From Chloroflexi bacterium 44-23 (lineage in GTDB: Bacteria > Chloroflexota > Anaerolineae > Anaerolineales > Anaerolineaceae): a DNA stretch of 64,000 nt. The notes below the pieces were generated by a model. It saw only the letters and a list, made by a program, of their open reading frames with translations. It had not been told where the DNA came from and did not search any database. The position numbers and the translations under genes are program-made. Below, in pieces: positions 43,903 to 53,170 of this stretch (its first letter is position 1; every line of letters begins with the position of its first letter). Location of the stretch: NCBI GenBank assembly GCA_001899005.1, contig MKUW01000028.1:124001-188000 (forward strand), given 5' to 3'.

Positions 43903-44202
43903 AAATATCTTTCAGGAAAGTAACTCAATCGTTTTCCCCCTCAATCAGCCAATTGATTAAGGCTTGAATTTTGCAGCTAAAAAATGCAATTTGTTAGAGA
44001 AAAATGGATTTTTCGATAAAACGAGGTTAAGGGTTTTTTGGTGCAGGCGATCGCTCGCCTAAAAACACTCCGCTTCTAAATTTTGAAATGGTACAAAAAA
44101 ATGTTCATTTACCTGTTATTCGTTTTCTAAAGAGATTTGCGCTAAAATAAATACTATCCATTACAATTCATTGAGAAGAATTTATAAGGGTTTAGGATTT
44201 AT

Positions 44203-46581
44203 ATGGAATTATATTTAACCCCGGCGTCTATTAGCTTTATTACGCAGACCATTTTATTTCTTGGCATCACCATCTATTTGGTTCTGATCAGAACCCATAC
44301 CAAGGCTAATTATTGGTTAGCCGGATTTTACACTGTCATGGTGGCATCCAGCCTGGCCGGTTTTCTGGCCGTCTCCAGCCTTGAGTGGTTTGATCTCGCC
44401 ATGGCCGTTGAAAATATCCTCATTATCATTGCACTGCCGTTGTTAATTCAATTTGCTTATAACTTTCCTGAGATTGACCCCGCCAAGAGTAAACAAGCCA
44501 GAATCGTTTTGTTTTTATCTCTCGCAATTAGTGTTTTGGCAATTATTAGCGTTATTTTTTATGTGGTGCGAATCGATATCGGCGCTTTTTATGGTATTTT
44601 ACCCATCATCTCGAAAATCGTTCAGATATTAATGCTGATTTGGATCAACTACCTGTTTTTATCCCTGACCCTCCAGCAAACTCAAAATAGTAATGGCGCC
44701 TCCGTTAAAACCAGGTTTCTTCATCCACACGGAAGGGTGGCAAAAGCTGCACGAGGATTTTTCCTGGTAATGCTGAGCTTGCTACTTTTTTGGATCGCCA
44801 GCATGGTTTTGGAGATCTCAAATCAAGTTTCAATAGCCCTTTTCCTATTTACTTTGGGGACAAGCTGGGCTCTCACCATTTTCATTTTTACCTTGATCAA
44901 TCAAACAACCAGACAAGCTTCTTTTTTGATTAAACTAATCGGAATTCTCATGCTGACAGTATTTACGGGCATCGCTGTAGCAGCTTGGTTGGCCGCTCCC
45001 GTCAGTCAGGCGAACTACCTCGCATCTTATGCAATTCCTGACCAGCAAACCGTTAATTTCAAACAATCCAATGCAACCTACACCATCTCACAGGTTGATT
45101 ATGGCTTCGATTCCGAGTTAGGACGAAAATTAGTGTTCAGCGCTGGGCAAACCCAATCAACCGAAAATCTTTTAGCTACTTTCCCATTTGCGGGTGAAAA
45201 TTGGACTTCCGTACACATAGATCGCCGCGGATATGTAATTTTCGATAAGAATCCAATACAAGATATTCGTCTTACCCTTCCGCATCAATCCCAGCCAATC
45301 ATCGCAGCCCTTTATCTCAAAGACCTGACCTTGTCTGAAAACAATGCGGTTTTCGCACATCTGACAGATGAGAAATCGGTGTTTACCTGGTTCCTGGTTT
45401 CCCCGCTGGATGACCCAGATGCTAACGTTACAGCCCAACTAGCCCTATTTCCGGATGGTTCTTTTGATATCAGTTATAGCGGCATTCGTTCCAATTTCCG
45501 CTATAGTCCTTACTTTCCAATTGGGTTGCAACAAATCAGCGGATTTTTCCTCGGGGGAAATGACCAAAACCCCACCCGTATCCAATTTAACGCCCAACTA
45601 CCATACACAAGCCAGACCTGGACAGGTGTATACCAGGACTATTACATCGATTTCCGCAGTTTCTTGCATCAGAATATGATGATGCAGTTGTATGGTTTGC
45701 TACTGGTTTCACTGGTAACAATCCTCATTTTCCCCATCTTCTTACACAACAGTCTATGGACACCGATAAAAAAGCTGCGCGGGGGAATTCATCAGGTTAT
45801 TCAGGGTAATTTGAAAACGTTCCTCGAGCCACGCTACAATGATGAAATTGGCCAAACGTTGGTTGATTTCAATAAAATGACAACCCATCTTGAGCTTAAA
45901 AATCAGGAAGCGCAAACAAATCTTCAGGATTTAGAGGAAAAACTTTCCATCCGTACAGAAGATTTAAGGACTTCAATTGAAAAATTATCTAGAGAAATGG
46001 AAGCCCGCAAAAAGTTAACCGAAGCCTACGAGAAAATTGTTGCTGAACATAAAAAATTAGCCATCACTGACGATTTAACCGGGGTATTCAATCGTGCCCA
46101 TTTGGTAAGTATCTGTGATGATGAAATCAAACGTGCGAAACGCTACAAGACACCGCTTTCCTTTATTTTGATGGATCCGGACTACCTGAGAATGATTAAT
46201 GAGACCTACGGAAATACGACCGGCGATGAAGTCTTAAGGTCACTGGCTCAATTGGTAAATCTTAAATTGCGCGAAACGGATTCTTTCGGCCGCATTGGTG
46301 GTGAAGAGTTTGCTATCGTGATGCCCCAAACCAGCGGAGAAGATGCCTTGATTGCAGCCAATCGTTTGCGTAATTTAATCGGCAGCCAGATGCTCGAGAC
46401 CACCAAAGGCCCTATCCGCCTTTCAGCCAGCTTTGGTGTGGTGCAAATGCCAGAGGAAGGAATTATCTCGGTCGATATTTTCTTGCACCGCGCCAATCAG
46501 GCAGTTGAGCATGCCAAACATACCGGACGCAATATGACGGTATTATGGACATCTCAGTTGGAAAAACGTCCAGAAGTATAG
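44203..46581 (+). CDS. Membrane diguanylate cyclase with outer sensor region (GGDEF)
   Basis: A 792-residue protein. Residues 1-270 contain about eight hydrophobic helices, like the 7TM input regions of sensor proteins. A polar, beta-rich segment of about 230 residues (about 275-505) lies on the outside. Another helix (about 510-530), a HAMP domain (P-I-K-K-L-R-G-G-I-H), a coiled coil (about 565-620) and a GGDEF domain follow. The catalytic motif is intact (G-G-E-E-F) with the inhibitory RxxD (R-E-T-D) exactly five residues before it. It should make c-di-GMP from GTP in response to an outside signal. No EAL domain is present. Confidence 0.9.
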   Translation: MELYLTPASISFITQTILFLGITIYLVLIRTHTKANYWLAGFYTVMVASSLAGFLAVSSLEWFDLAMAVENILIIIALPLLIQFAYNFPEIDPAKSKQARIVLFLSLAISVLAIISVIFYVVRIDIGAFYGILPIISKIVQILMLIWINYLFLSLTLQQTQNSNGASVKTRFLHPHGRVAKAARGFFLVMLSLLLFWIASMVLEISNQVSIALFLFTLGTSWALTIFIFTLINQTTRQASFLIKLIGILMLTVFTGIAVAAWLAAPVSQANYLASYAIPDQQTVNFKQSNATYTISQVDYGFDSELGRKLVFSAGQTQSTENLLATFPFAGENWTSVHIDRRGYVIFDKNPIQDIRLTLPHQSQPIIAALYLKDLTLSENNAVFAHLTDEKSVFTWFLVSPLDDPDANVTAQLALFPDGSFDISYSGIRSNFRYSPYFPIGLQQISGFFLGGNDQNPTRIQFNAQLPYTSQTWTGVYQDYYIDFRSFLHQNMMMQLYGLLLVSLVTILIFPIFLHNSLWTPIKKLRGGIHQVIQGNLKTFLEPRYNDEIGQTLVDFNKMTTHLELKNQEAQTNLQDLEEKLSIRTEDLRTSIEKLSREMEARKKLTEAYEKIVAEHKKLAITDDLTGVFNRAHLVSICDDEIKRAKRYKTPLSFILMDPDYLRMINETYGNTTGDEVLRSLAQLVNLKLRETDSFGRIGGEEFAIVMPQTSGEDALIAANRLRNLIGSQMLETTKGPIRLSASFGVVQMPEEGIISVDIFLHRANQAVEHAKHTGRNMTVLWTSQLEKRPEV

Positions 46582-46589
46582 AAAGCGCG

Positions 46590-46937
46590 ATGAATAAACG
46601 CTATTGGAACTTCTTAAACAAGCTTATCAATGAACACCCAATTGTAATTGACAGGCCAGCTGGCAGTCATCACCCTGATTTCGACGATTTGGTCTATCCG
46701 CTTGATTATGGTTATTTGGAGGGCACTTATTCCATGGATGGGGGTGGAATCGACATCTGGATGGGTAAATCCAATCAAAACACAATTTCCGGGGTTCTTT
46801 GCATTATTGATCTGAAAAAGAGCGATTCCGAAATAAAGATCGTTTTCAGTTGCAACGATGAGGAGATCAAGAACCTTAAGGAATTTCACAACTCATTTTC
46901 ACAAGCAGCCATTTGGATTGAAAACCCAAACTTATAA
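46590..46937 (+). CDS. Inorganic-pyrophosphatase-like small protein
   Basis: A 115-residue protein with the family stretch I-V-I-D-R-P-A-G-S-x-H-P, V-Y-P-L-D-Y-G-Y-L-E-G-T and M-D-G-G-G-I-D-I-W-M-G. This is an abbreviated version of the soluble pyrophosphatase core; the full enzyme is about 170 residues and has more metal ligands. Activity is therefore uncertain, although such short forms are common. The start is the ATG at 46590, nine bases after the diguanylate cyclase stop. The open frame begins earlier, inside that gene. Confidence 0.8.
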   Translation: MNKRYWNFLNKLINEHPIVIDRPAGSHHPDFDDLVYPLDYGYLEGTYSMDGGGIDIWMGKSNQNTISGVLCIIDLKKSDSEIKIVFSCNDEEIKNLKEFHNSFSQAAIWIENPNL

Positions 46938-47205
46938 CAACAACTTTTCAATTTGCATTTTTCCTCTACAATAAGAAATAGACAATTTTAGGATTGGAGA
47001 GCAAAATTATTTTTCACAGAGTTTTTTCTCCAACCTGGCAGCCAATCGTTCAAGTCTTTGAGCATTGGTGGAATCTTGTAATGGTTTCCCGCTAATTTTG
47101 AGAACGTAACATGCGCATTTAAGTCTGTTCGGGATGAATTTCTGTTCACATGAACTTTGAGCATAATCCGCGAATATTTATATAGATTGTGGAGGTTTTA
47201 CCTGC

Positions 47206-47727
47206 GTGGATCTTAAACTCGTCAAACCAACAAAATTCCTCGAAGCAGAATTTCGGGCTGCTATCAGCGAATTTCGCAAAAATGGCGAAAATCAAATTGA
47301 ATCCGCCTTTGCTCGCAGCAACTACAACTTTGATACGTATCTTAAGATGACGAAACAAGCAGAGGCAGGTTTTGCATTGCCGGAAGGATTCGTTCCCTTC
47401 ACAACCTATTGGTCTGTAGTAGACGATAAGCATGTGATTGGATTTTGTAACTTCCGCCATTACCTGACCAATCCGTTGATGATTGAAGGAGGACATATAG
47501 GTTACAGCATTCGACCCAGTGAACGGAGAAAAGGATATGGTACCCAACAGCTGGCCTTATTGCTTGAAGCATGCCGCTGGATGGCATATGAAAAAGTGAT
47601 GCTGACATGTGATTATGACAATATTGCCTCAGCTAAGATAATTGAAGCGAATGGCGGTGTTTGTAGCGGAGAAGCCATTTCACCACGCTCGCTTAAAAAG
47701 GTGCTCCATTATTGGATCAATTTGTAA
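47206..47727 (+). CDS. GNAT-family acetyltransferase, GTG start
   Basis: A 173-residue GNAT protein. The binding motif A is Y-S-I-R-P-S-E-R-R-K-G-Y-G-T-Q-Q-L-A, followed by D-Y-D-N-I-A-S-A-K-I-I-E-A-N-G-G, the C-terminal motif of the RimJ/RimL-like and small-molecule branch. Start is the GTG at 47206; the reading frame begins the fold directly there. The acceptor is unknown. Confidence 0.88.
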   Translation: MDLKLVKPTKFLEAEFRAAISEFRKNGENQIESAFARSNYNFDTYLKMTKQAEAGFALPEGFVPFTTYWSVVDDKHVIGFCNFRHYLTNPLMIEGGHIGYSIRPSERRKGYGTQQLALLLEACRWMAYEKVMLTCDYDNIASAKIIEANGGVCSGEAISPRSLKKVLHYWINL

Positions 47728-48005
47728 GGTTTTAAAGTAATTTAGTTCCAGTATTTGTTTTTCTTCCTTTCTATCTATCAAATCCTATCCATTTCCTAAC
47801 CAAAATGTTTCCAGCCTGCACCTTTATTTGAAAATTGGTGTTTAATTTATTACAATGACATAGAAATTATTTTTTCATTAATTTCTCCAGGTTGTAATCT
47901 TGGTCGTGCCTAAAACCCATAAAAAAATAATCACAACCTTTATGTTTGAAATGCTACTATGTGGAAAAATAATAAAATCAGAATGAGCACACGGGAGGCT
48001 GCAAA

Positions 48006-48443
48006 ATGATTAATGCACAAAATATTCTCGAGATAAAAGGCAAAGATGTCTGGTCGATTTCGCCGGATGATACGGTTTATGACGCTCTACGTTTAATGGC
48101 TCGGGTGGATTGCGGTGCTTTGCTTGTTATGGAAAATGACAAACTGGTTGGTATGATCTCAGAACGTGATTACGCCCGTAAAGTTATTCTGTTTGGAAAA
48201 ACTTCGAAAGAGACTCTCGTCCGGGAAATTATGACCAATAAGGTGTTTACCATACACCCAATGCAAATTTGTGAAGAGTGTATGCAAATCATGACACGCA
48301 ATAAAATTCGGCACTTGCCAGTAGTCTTGGAAGGAAAAGTTATCGGCGTCATTTCAATTGGAGATGTTGTCAAACATCTCATGCACAAGCAAAAGGAAAA
48401 GATTCGCGATCTTACTGAGCGCGTCCTCCAATCGGATTCCTGA
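48006..48443 (+). CDS. CBS-domain-pair protein
   Basis: A 145-residue protein of two CBS motifs (about 10-65 and 75-135). Markers are V-Y-D-A-L-R-L-M, G-A-L-L-V, V-G-M-I-S-E-R-D-Y-A-R-K and I-R-H-L-P-V-V, V-I-G-V-I-S-I-G-D-V-V. Stand-alone CBS pairs bind adenosyl nucleotides and regulate a partner or act as energy sensors. The partner is not evident. CGGGAGG precedes the ATG. Confidence 0.9.
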   Translation: MINAQNILEIKGKDVWSISPDDTVYDALRLMARVDCGALLVMENDKLVGMISERDYARKVILFGKTSKETLVREIMTNKVFTIHPMQICEECMQIMTRNKIRHLPVVLEGKVIGVISIGDVVKHLMHKQKEKIRDLTERVLQSDS

Positions 48444-48456
48444 ACCTGTACAAAAT

Positions 48457-48500
48457 AAAAAGACACCGCCCGGAAGAGTTTTCACCAGCGGTGTCTTTTT
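48457..48500. terminator. Bidirectional terminator between CBS gene and gnd
   Basis: A perfect 13-bp stem (48457-48469 with 48488-48500) with an 18-base loop, A-rich on the left and T-rich on the right, between two convergent genes. Confidence 0.85.
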
Positions 48501-48515
48501 TTATCTTTGTCGCAA

Positions 48516-49937
48516 TTATTCTTCCGTGACCCAATCGGTGTGAAAACTGCCTTCGCGATCAATACGCCGATATGTGTGCGCACCGAAAAAATCGCGCTGA
48601 GCCTGAGTAAGGTTGGCAGGCAACCGTTCACTGCGATAAGCATCGAAATACGCTAAAGCAGAGGATAATGCCAAAACTGGTATGCCCTGATCAATGGCCA
48701 TTTTTATTATCTTGCGCCAATTATCCTGGTTCGATTCAACTACTTTTTTAAAAGCCGAGTCCAACAATAGATTGGCAAGCTGCGGTTTTTCCTGGTATGA
48801 CTTCATTATGTCTTTTAACAAACGTGCCCGGATAATACATCCTGCCCGCCAAATTTTCGCAATTTCTGTAATTTTAAGATCATATTGATACTCAAGTGAA
48901 GCAGTCTGCAACATTTCCATTCCTTGAGCATAGGCTGCCACTTTACTGGCCAGTAAAGCATCGTGAGCAGCCTGAACCAGCGCATCCACATCCGTATCTG
49001 GCTTGGTTTGATCAGGTCCGTGCAAAACTTTACTGGCCGCGACCCGTTCCTCTTTCAAACCCGAGATAATGCGGCTTTCGACTGCAGCATTAATAGTAGG
49101 AATGGCCGCACCGATATCAAAAGCATTTTGGCTTGTCCATTTACCTGTACCTTTTTGCTCGGCCTCATCTACAATCATATCAACAAGATCATTAGCGCTT
49201 TTTGCATCCTTTTTTTGGAATATACGTGCGGTGATTTCAATCAAATAACTTTGTAATGGGCCTTCGTTCCAGTCATGGAAGATTTTGGCCAGGGCGGAAT
49301 TATTCAAACCCAACCCGCGGTGCAGGAAATCATAAATTTCGGCAATTAACTGCATGTCGGCATATTCAATTCCATTGTGCACCATTTTGACATAATGTCC
49401 TGAGCCATGCGGGCCAAGAAGAGTGACGCATGGCGCCCCATCATCTGCTTTGGCTGCAATGGCTTCCAGCATTGGTTTTAGTGTATCCCAGGCTTCTTTA
49501 GGACCGCCAAACATCATGCTCGGTCCCCACAGTGCACCTTCTTCACCACCCGAAATGCCCATACCAACAAAATGGAGCCCTTCTGCCGCCAGCGCTTTAC
49601 TTCTTCTCTCAGTATCCAGAAAATATGAATTACCGCCATCAATTAGAATATCCCCGGCATCCATTGAGTCTTTCAAGCCGGCGATGGCTGAATCAACGGG
49701 TTTACCTGCCGGGACCATTAACAGAATCGAGCGGGGTTTCTCCAAGGCAGCCATTAATTCAGTTGGGGAATCAACCCGAAAGATAGCTTTGCCTTCTGCG
49801 CTCTTAGCCAGAAATTTCTCTACCTTGGCTGTATCCAAATCATATCCAGCCACAGCGTATCCATTTCGCTCGAAATTAAGAGACAGGCTTTGACCCATGA
49901 CGCCTAATCCAACAATACCAATCTGTGCTTTTTTCAT
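48516..49937 (-). CDS. gnd: 6-phosphogluconate dehydrogenase (decarboxylating)
   Basis: A 473-residue enzyme of normal length for the NADP-dependent dimeric type. The nucleotide loop is G-L-G-V-M-G-Q-S-L (about residues 8-16), and M-V-H-N-G-I-E-Y (about residues 180-190, with the catalytic lysine before M-V-H) and the tail A-Q-R-D-F-F-G-A-H-T-Y are in place. It converts 6-phosphogluconate to ribulose-5-phosphate in the oxidative pentose phosphate pathway, making NADPH. No zwf or pgl gene is adjacent. Confidence 0.94.
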   Translation of the reverse strand: MKKAQIGIVGLGVMGQSLSLNFERNGYAVAGYDLDTAKVEKFLAKSAEGKAIFRVDSPTELMAALEKPRSILLMVPAGKPVDSAIAGLKDSMDAGDILIDGGNSYFLDTERRSKALAAEGLHFVGMGISGGEEGALWGPSMMFGGPKEAWDTLKPMLEAIAAKADDGAPCVTLLGPHGSGHYVKMVHNGIEYADMQLIAEIYDFLHRGLGLNNSALAKIFHDWNEGPLQSYLIEITARIFQKKDAKSANDLVDMIVDEAEQKGTGKWTSQNAFDIGAAIPTINAAVESRIISGLKEERVAASKVLHGPDQTKPDTDVDALVQAAHDALLASKVAAYAQGMEMLQTASLEYQYDLKITEIAKIWRAGCIIRARLLKDIMKSYQEKPQLANLLLDSAFKKVVESNQDNWRKIIKMAIDQGIPVLALSSALAYFDAYRSERLPANLTQAQRDFFGAHTYRRIDREGSFHTDWVTEE

Positions 49938-50265
49938 TTTCGATCCTTTTAAGACTTTTCATTCTGAGCCAGTTTGTATAAATCCCAATTTGGCTTTTAG
50001 ATTATCTTGCTTCAAGCTCTGCGATCACCAAGAACAATTATGCATCTCTCCCTTGATTATAGGAAGAACTTGGATCAGTTACCAGAAAATTTAGAAGCCA
50101 ACCATAGCTAAATCGCCAGATGGTTAAAGAATTATCAGTTTTTAGGCGTTTTTTTCGGCCTCAGGTGCACTTCATAAAATCCATTTTGATAAAAACTTTA
50201 CAGTCCCTCTCAAGCCATACTATAATAAAAAAAGCTCATTCCATTTTTGTCCGCAGGAGGTACGC
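49938..50265. other. Divergent intergenic region, gnd / hutU
   Basis: A gap of 328 bases with promoters for both flanking genes. The hutU promoter is listed separately. No coding frame or strong repeat seen. Confidence 0.5.
50197..50226 (+). promoter_or_regulatory. Candidate promoter of hutU
   Basis: TTTACA (50197-50202) and TATAAT (50221-50226, consensus) separated by 18 bases, followed by AGGAGGT just before the ATG at 50266. Confidence 0.65.
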
Positions 50266-51921
50266 ATGTCTGGCCCGAGATTGGTAAAGGCTCCCCGTGG
50301 ATCTCAATTAACTTGTAAGTCCTGGTTAAGCGAGGCTCCCTTTCGAATGCTTCAAAACAATTTAGACCCGCAGGTTGCCGAACGCCCAGATGATTTAGTC
50401 GTGTATGGTGGAAGAGGGCAGGCAGCCAGAGATTGGGAATCTTTTGACGCCATTCTTGAGACACTCAAGAACCTTGAAGATGATCAAACCCTCCTGGTGC
50501 AATCCGGCAAACCTGTAGCAGTTTTTCAATCGCATGTCGATGCTCCCCGCGTATTGATTGCAAATTCCAACCTCGTGCCACATTGGGCTACCCAGGAACA
50601 CTTCGATGATCTGGCTGCTAAAGGCTTGATCATGTATGGGCAAATGACAGCCGGCTCTTGGATTTATATCGGCACTCAGGGCATTTTACAAGGAACCTAT
50701 GAAACATTGGGCGCGCTTGCCAGACAAAAAGGCTGGGGTTCACTGCGAGGAAAATTTGTATTAACCGCAGGCCTGGGCGGCATGGGCGGTGCGCAGCCGC
50801 TGGCAATCACTATGAACGAGGGCGTGGGTTTATGCGTCGAAGTTGACCCACAACGCGCTTTGCGCCGCAAAGATATCGGTTATGTAGATATCGTTGTCGA
50901 TACTTTAGAAGAAGCCATGACTTTGGTAGAAGAAGCCCTTATAGAACAAAAACCGCTCTCAATTGGGTTGATTGGCAATGCCGCTGATATCTACCCGGAA
51001 CTTGTTATACGAGGGATCACCCCGCATGTTGTTACTGATCAAACATCAGCGCATGATGTCCATATGTATATTCCCCGCGGATTGACCATCGAAGATGCGG
51101 ATGTGCTTCGCAAGAGCAATCCGCAAGAATATGCAAAGCGGGCGATGCAATCGATGGCTGATCACGTTCAGGCCATGCTGGTCATGCAGGAGCGTGGAGC
51201 AGAAGTATTTGATTATGGCAACAACATTCGCCAACGAGCATTTGATGCCGGGGTCAAAAATGCTTTCAATTTTCCCGGATTCGTTCCAGCCTATATTCGA
51301 CCATTGTTCTGCGAAGGCAAAGGACCCTTTCGCTGGGTCGCACTCTCAGGAGATGAAGAGGATATCTATCGAACGGATGAAGCTATCGCCGAACTTTTTC
51401 CAGAAGACAACCATTTGCAGCGCTGGCTAAAATTGGCACGAGAAAAAGTTCCTTTTCAAGGTTTGCCCGCCCGAATCTGCTGGTTGGGATATGGCGAACG
51501 ACTGAAAGCTGGATTGAAGTTCAATCAAATGGTGGCAGATGGAATTCTTAAAGCCCCGATCGTGATCGGCCGCGATCATCTTGATGCCGGATCAGTTGCT
51601 TCACCCAATCGCGAAACTGAAAGCATGCTGGATGGAACGGATGCTGTCAGTGATTGGCCCTTACTTAATCTAATGATCAACGCGGTTGGTGGAGCCACCT
51701 GGGTTTCTTTCCACCATGGTGGAGGTGTAGGTATCGGCTTTAGCCAACATGCCGGAATGGTAATCGTAGCGGATGGCAGCGAGGCAGCAGCTGCTCGATT
51801 AACCAGAGTGCTAACCAGTGACCCCGGGTTGGGGATAGTAAGACATGCAGATGCAGGCTATAATCAAGCTATTGATGCCGCTAAACGGCATGGCATTCAG
51901 ATGCCGATGTTGAAAGGGTAA
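50266..51921 (+). CDS. hutU: Urocanate hydratase
   Basis: A 551-residue enzyme of normal family length. Stretches such as [46 protein letters not shown] (NAD-binding) and [16 protein letters not shown] are diagnostic. It uses tightly bound NAD+ to turn urocanate into imidazolone propionate, the second step of histidine breakdown. No hutH, hutI, hutG or ftcD gene is in the window. Two membrane-protein genes follow closely. Confidence 0.95.
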   Translation: MSGPRLVKAPRGSQLTCKSWLSEAPFRMLQNNLDPQVAERPDDLVVYGGRGQAARDWESFDAILETLKNLEDDQTLLVQSGKPVAVFQSHVDAPRVLIANSNLVPHWATQEHFDDLAAKGLIMYGQMTAGSWIYIGTQGILQGTYETLGALARQKGWGSLRGKFVLTAGLGGMGGAQPLAITMNEGVGLCVEVDPQRALRRKDIGYVDIVVDTLEEAMTLVEEALIEQKPLSIGLIGNAADIYPELVIRGITPHVVTDQTSAHDVHMYIPRGLTIEDADVLRKSNPQEYAKRAMQSMADHVQAMLVMQERGAEVFDYGNNIRQRAFDAGVKNAFNFPGFVPAYIRPLFCEGKGPFRWVALSGDEEDIYRTDEAIAELFPEDNHLQRWLKLAREKVPFQGLPARICWLGYGERLKAGLKFNQMVADGILKAPIVIGRDHLDAGSVASPNRETESMLDGTDAVSDWPLLNLMINAVGGATWVSFHHGGGVGIGFSQHAGMVIVADGSEAAAARLTRVLTSDPGLGIVRHADAGYNQAIDAAKRHGIQMPMLKG

Positions 51922-51926
51922 ATCAA

Positions 51927-52304
51927 ATAAACCGCAAACTTCGTTTTATCTGGTTTTTAGGCGCCATCGCTCTTGGAGCTTTGATTGGCATATATTTTGG
52001 TTGGATTTACACCCCCCAGAGCATAAGCGGCACCTCTTTATCAGCATTAAGAAGTGATTATCATGCGGATTATGTCCTGATGGTAGCAGAGAGCTATCAA
52101 AGTAATTCCAGCACCGTTCTGGCAGCCTATCAGCTTGCCTACCTTGGGGATGATGAACCTTTGCGGTATGTGCAACAAGCCATCATTGATGCCGAGCAGC
52201 TCAATTTCTCTGCAGCAGATATCGACATCCTCGCCAATTTGGCGGGTGCCTTTCAAGGTGCTCAAGCCACAATCACCCCTCCTGTAGCGACGGTGACTCC
52301 ATGA
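51927..52304 (+). CDS. Small membrane-anchored protein after hutU, unusual start
   Basis: The frame codes for N-R-K-L-R-F-I-W-F-L-G-A-I-A-L-G-A-L-I-G-I-Y-F-G-W, an obvious signal anchor, then about 100 residues with two or three helices and a Thr/Pro tail. No ATG, GTG or TTG opens the frame ahead of the anchor. The only usual start, TTG at 51981, would cut off most of it. An ATA at 51927, about ten bases after GAAAGGG in the hutU end, is the best position for a non-standard start, unless a frameshift has occurred. The stop overlaps the next ATG (ATGA). It resembles the following protein in layout. Confidence 0.5.
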   Translation: MNRKLRFIWFLGAIALGALIGIYFGWIYTPQSISGTSLSALRSDYHADYVLMVAESYQSNSSTVLAAYQLAYLGDDEPLRYVQQAIIDAEQLNFSAADIDILANLAGAFQGAQATITPPVATVTP

Positions 52305-53167
52305 ACTCACGCTATAGCCAGGAACCACAGCATCCACCCTATTATCTTTTGACCGGCCTCATTCTGGGGCTTTTATTCGGGTTTGGAGTTTCTTTTCTGT
52401 TCTTTCCAGTCCGCTACACAAATGTGCCGCCTGAGACACTTCAAAATGTAGATAAAGATCAATATCGGTTGATGATCGCTTCAGCTTATCAGGCTAACAA
52501 TGACATTGGCCGGGCGCAGGCACGTCTTGGTATTTTGCGTGAAGAGAATGTCTCCGGTCTGCTTTTACAGCAAGCGCAACGAAGTGAACGCCGCAGTGAT
52601 GCCCAACTTTTGTTAAAATTATCGCAAGCGCTCGAAAAAGTACCGGAAATGGCAGAAACCGGTCCTCCGATTGCACAGGCCAGCATTACCCTCAGCCAAT
52701 CTCAAACGAATACACCGCTTGCCGGGGGTGAAATGGCAACTGATCAGCCGGTGCGAACCGCTACCATGGAAGCTACTCGCATCGTCGCAACACGCACCCC
52801 GTTTCCATCACCATCATCTGTTTCCAGCCTAAATATTCCTTTTCGACTGGTCGAGCAAAAAACAATCTGCAACCCCGCCTATACCGATACATTGATCCAG
52901 GTGGAAGTGGTCGATAAAAAAGAGAAACCAATCAGCAATGTGCGCATCTTCGTCAATTGGGATGGTGGCCAGGATATTTTCTATACTGGGTTTTTCCCTG
53001 AGATCAGTATCGGCTATGCCGATTTCAGTATGAACCCTCAAGAAACATACAGTCTTCGCGTCGGCGAAATTGGAGAAGTAATTCAAAATATCAGCGCTCC
53101 TGAATGTCAGGATGGAGCTGGTAAGAACTATTGGGGAAGCATTTCACTTCTGTTTGCCGAACCCTAA
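52301..53167 (+). CDS. Membrane-anchored protein with C-terminal beta domain
   Basis: A 288-residue protein. A signal anchor fills residues 12-34, followed by about 80 residues similar in layout to the preceding protein (F-x-x-P, then Q-Y-R-L-M-I-A-S-A-Y-Q-A-N against D-Y-V-L-M-V-A-E-S-Y-Q-S-N). A Thr/Ser/Pro linker (about 120-175) leads to a beta domain of about 110 residues with two cysteines, reminiscent of secreted carbohydrate-contact or Ig-like modules. The two genes are probably a local duplication followed by fusion to the extra domain. No family is recognised. Its stop is 3 bases from the convergent TPR gene. Confidence 0.65.
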   Translation: MNSRYSQEPQHPPYYLLTGLILGLLFGFGVSFLFFPVRYTNVPPETLQNVDKDQYRLMIASAYQANNDIGRAQARLGILREENVSGLLLQQAQRSERRSDAQLLLKLSQALEKVPEMAETGPPIAQASITLSQSQTNTPLAGGEMATDQPVRTATMEATRIVATRTPFPSPSSVSSLNIPFRLVEQKTICNPAYTDTLIQVEVVDKKEKPISNVRIFVNWDGGQDIFYTGFFPEISIGYADFSMNPQETYSLRVGEIGEVIQNISAPECQDGAGKNYWGSISLLFAEP

Positions 53168-53170
53168 AGC

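Larger units (their letters stand above)
43761..44202. other. Intergenic region with two or more hairpins
   Basis: A gap of 442 bases between the cyclophilin and GGDEF genes, holding the hairpins at 43835-43855 and 43873-43902 described separately. A smaller 6-bp stem at 44045-44060 includes the octamer GCGATCGC. TAAAAT near 44144 could be the -10 box for the GGDEF gene. No coding frame is credible. Confidence 0.45.

Noticed and set aside
44047..44054. GCGATCGC octamer (HIP1-like)
   Set aside because: A single copy in a small stem; no repeated occurrence was noticed in the window to suggest a dispersed element.
53168..53170. Three-base gap between convergent genes
   Set aside because: Unusual but not informative by itself; both genes have full-length, undisturbed frames.
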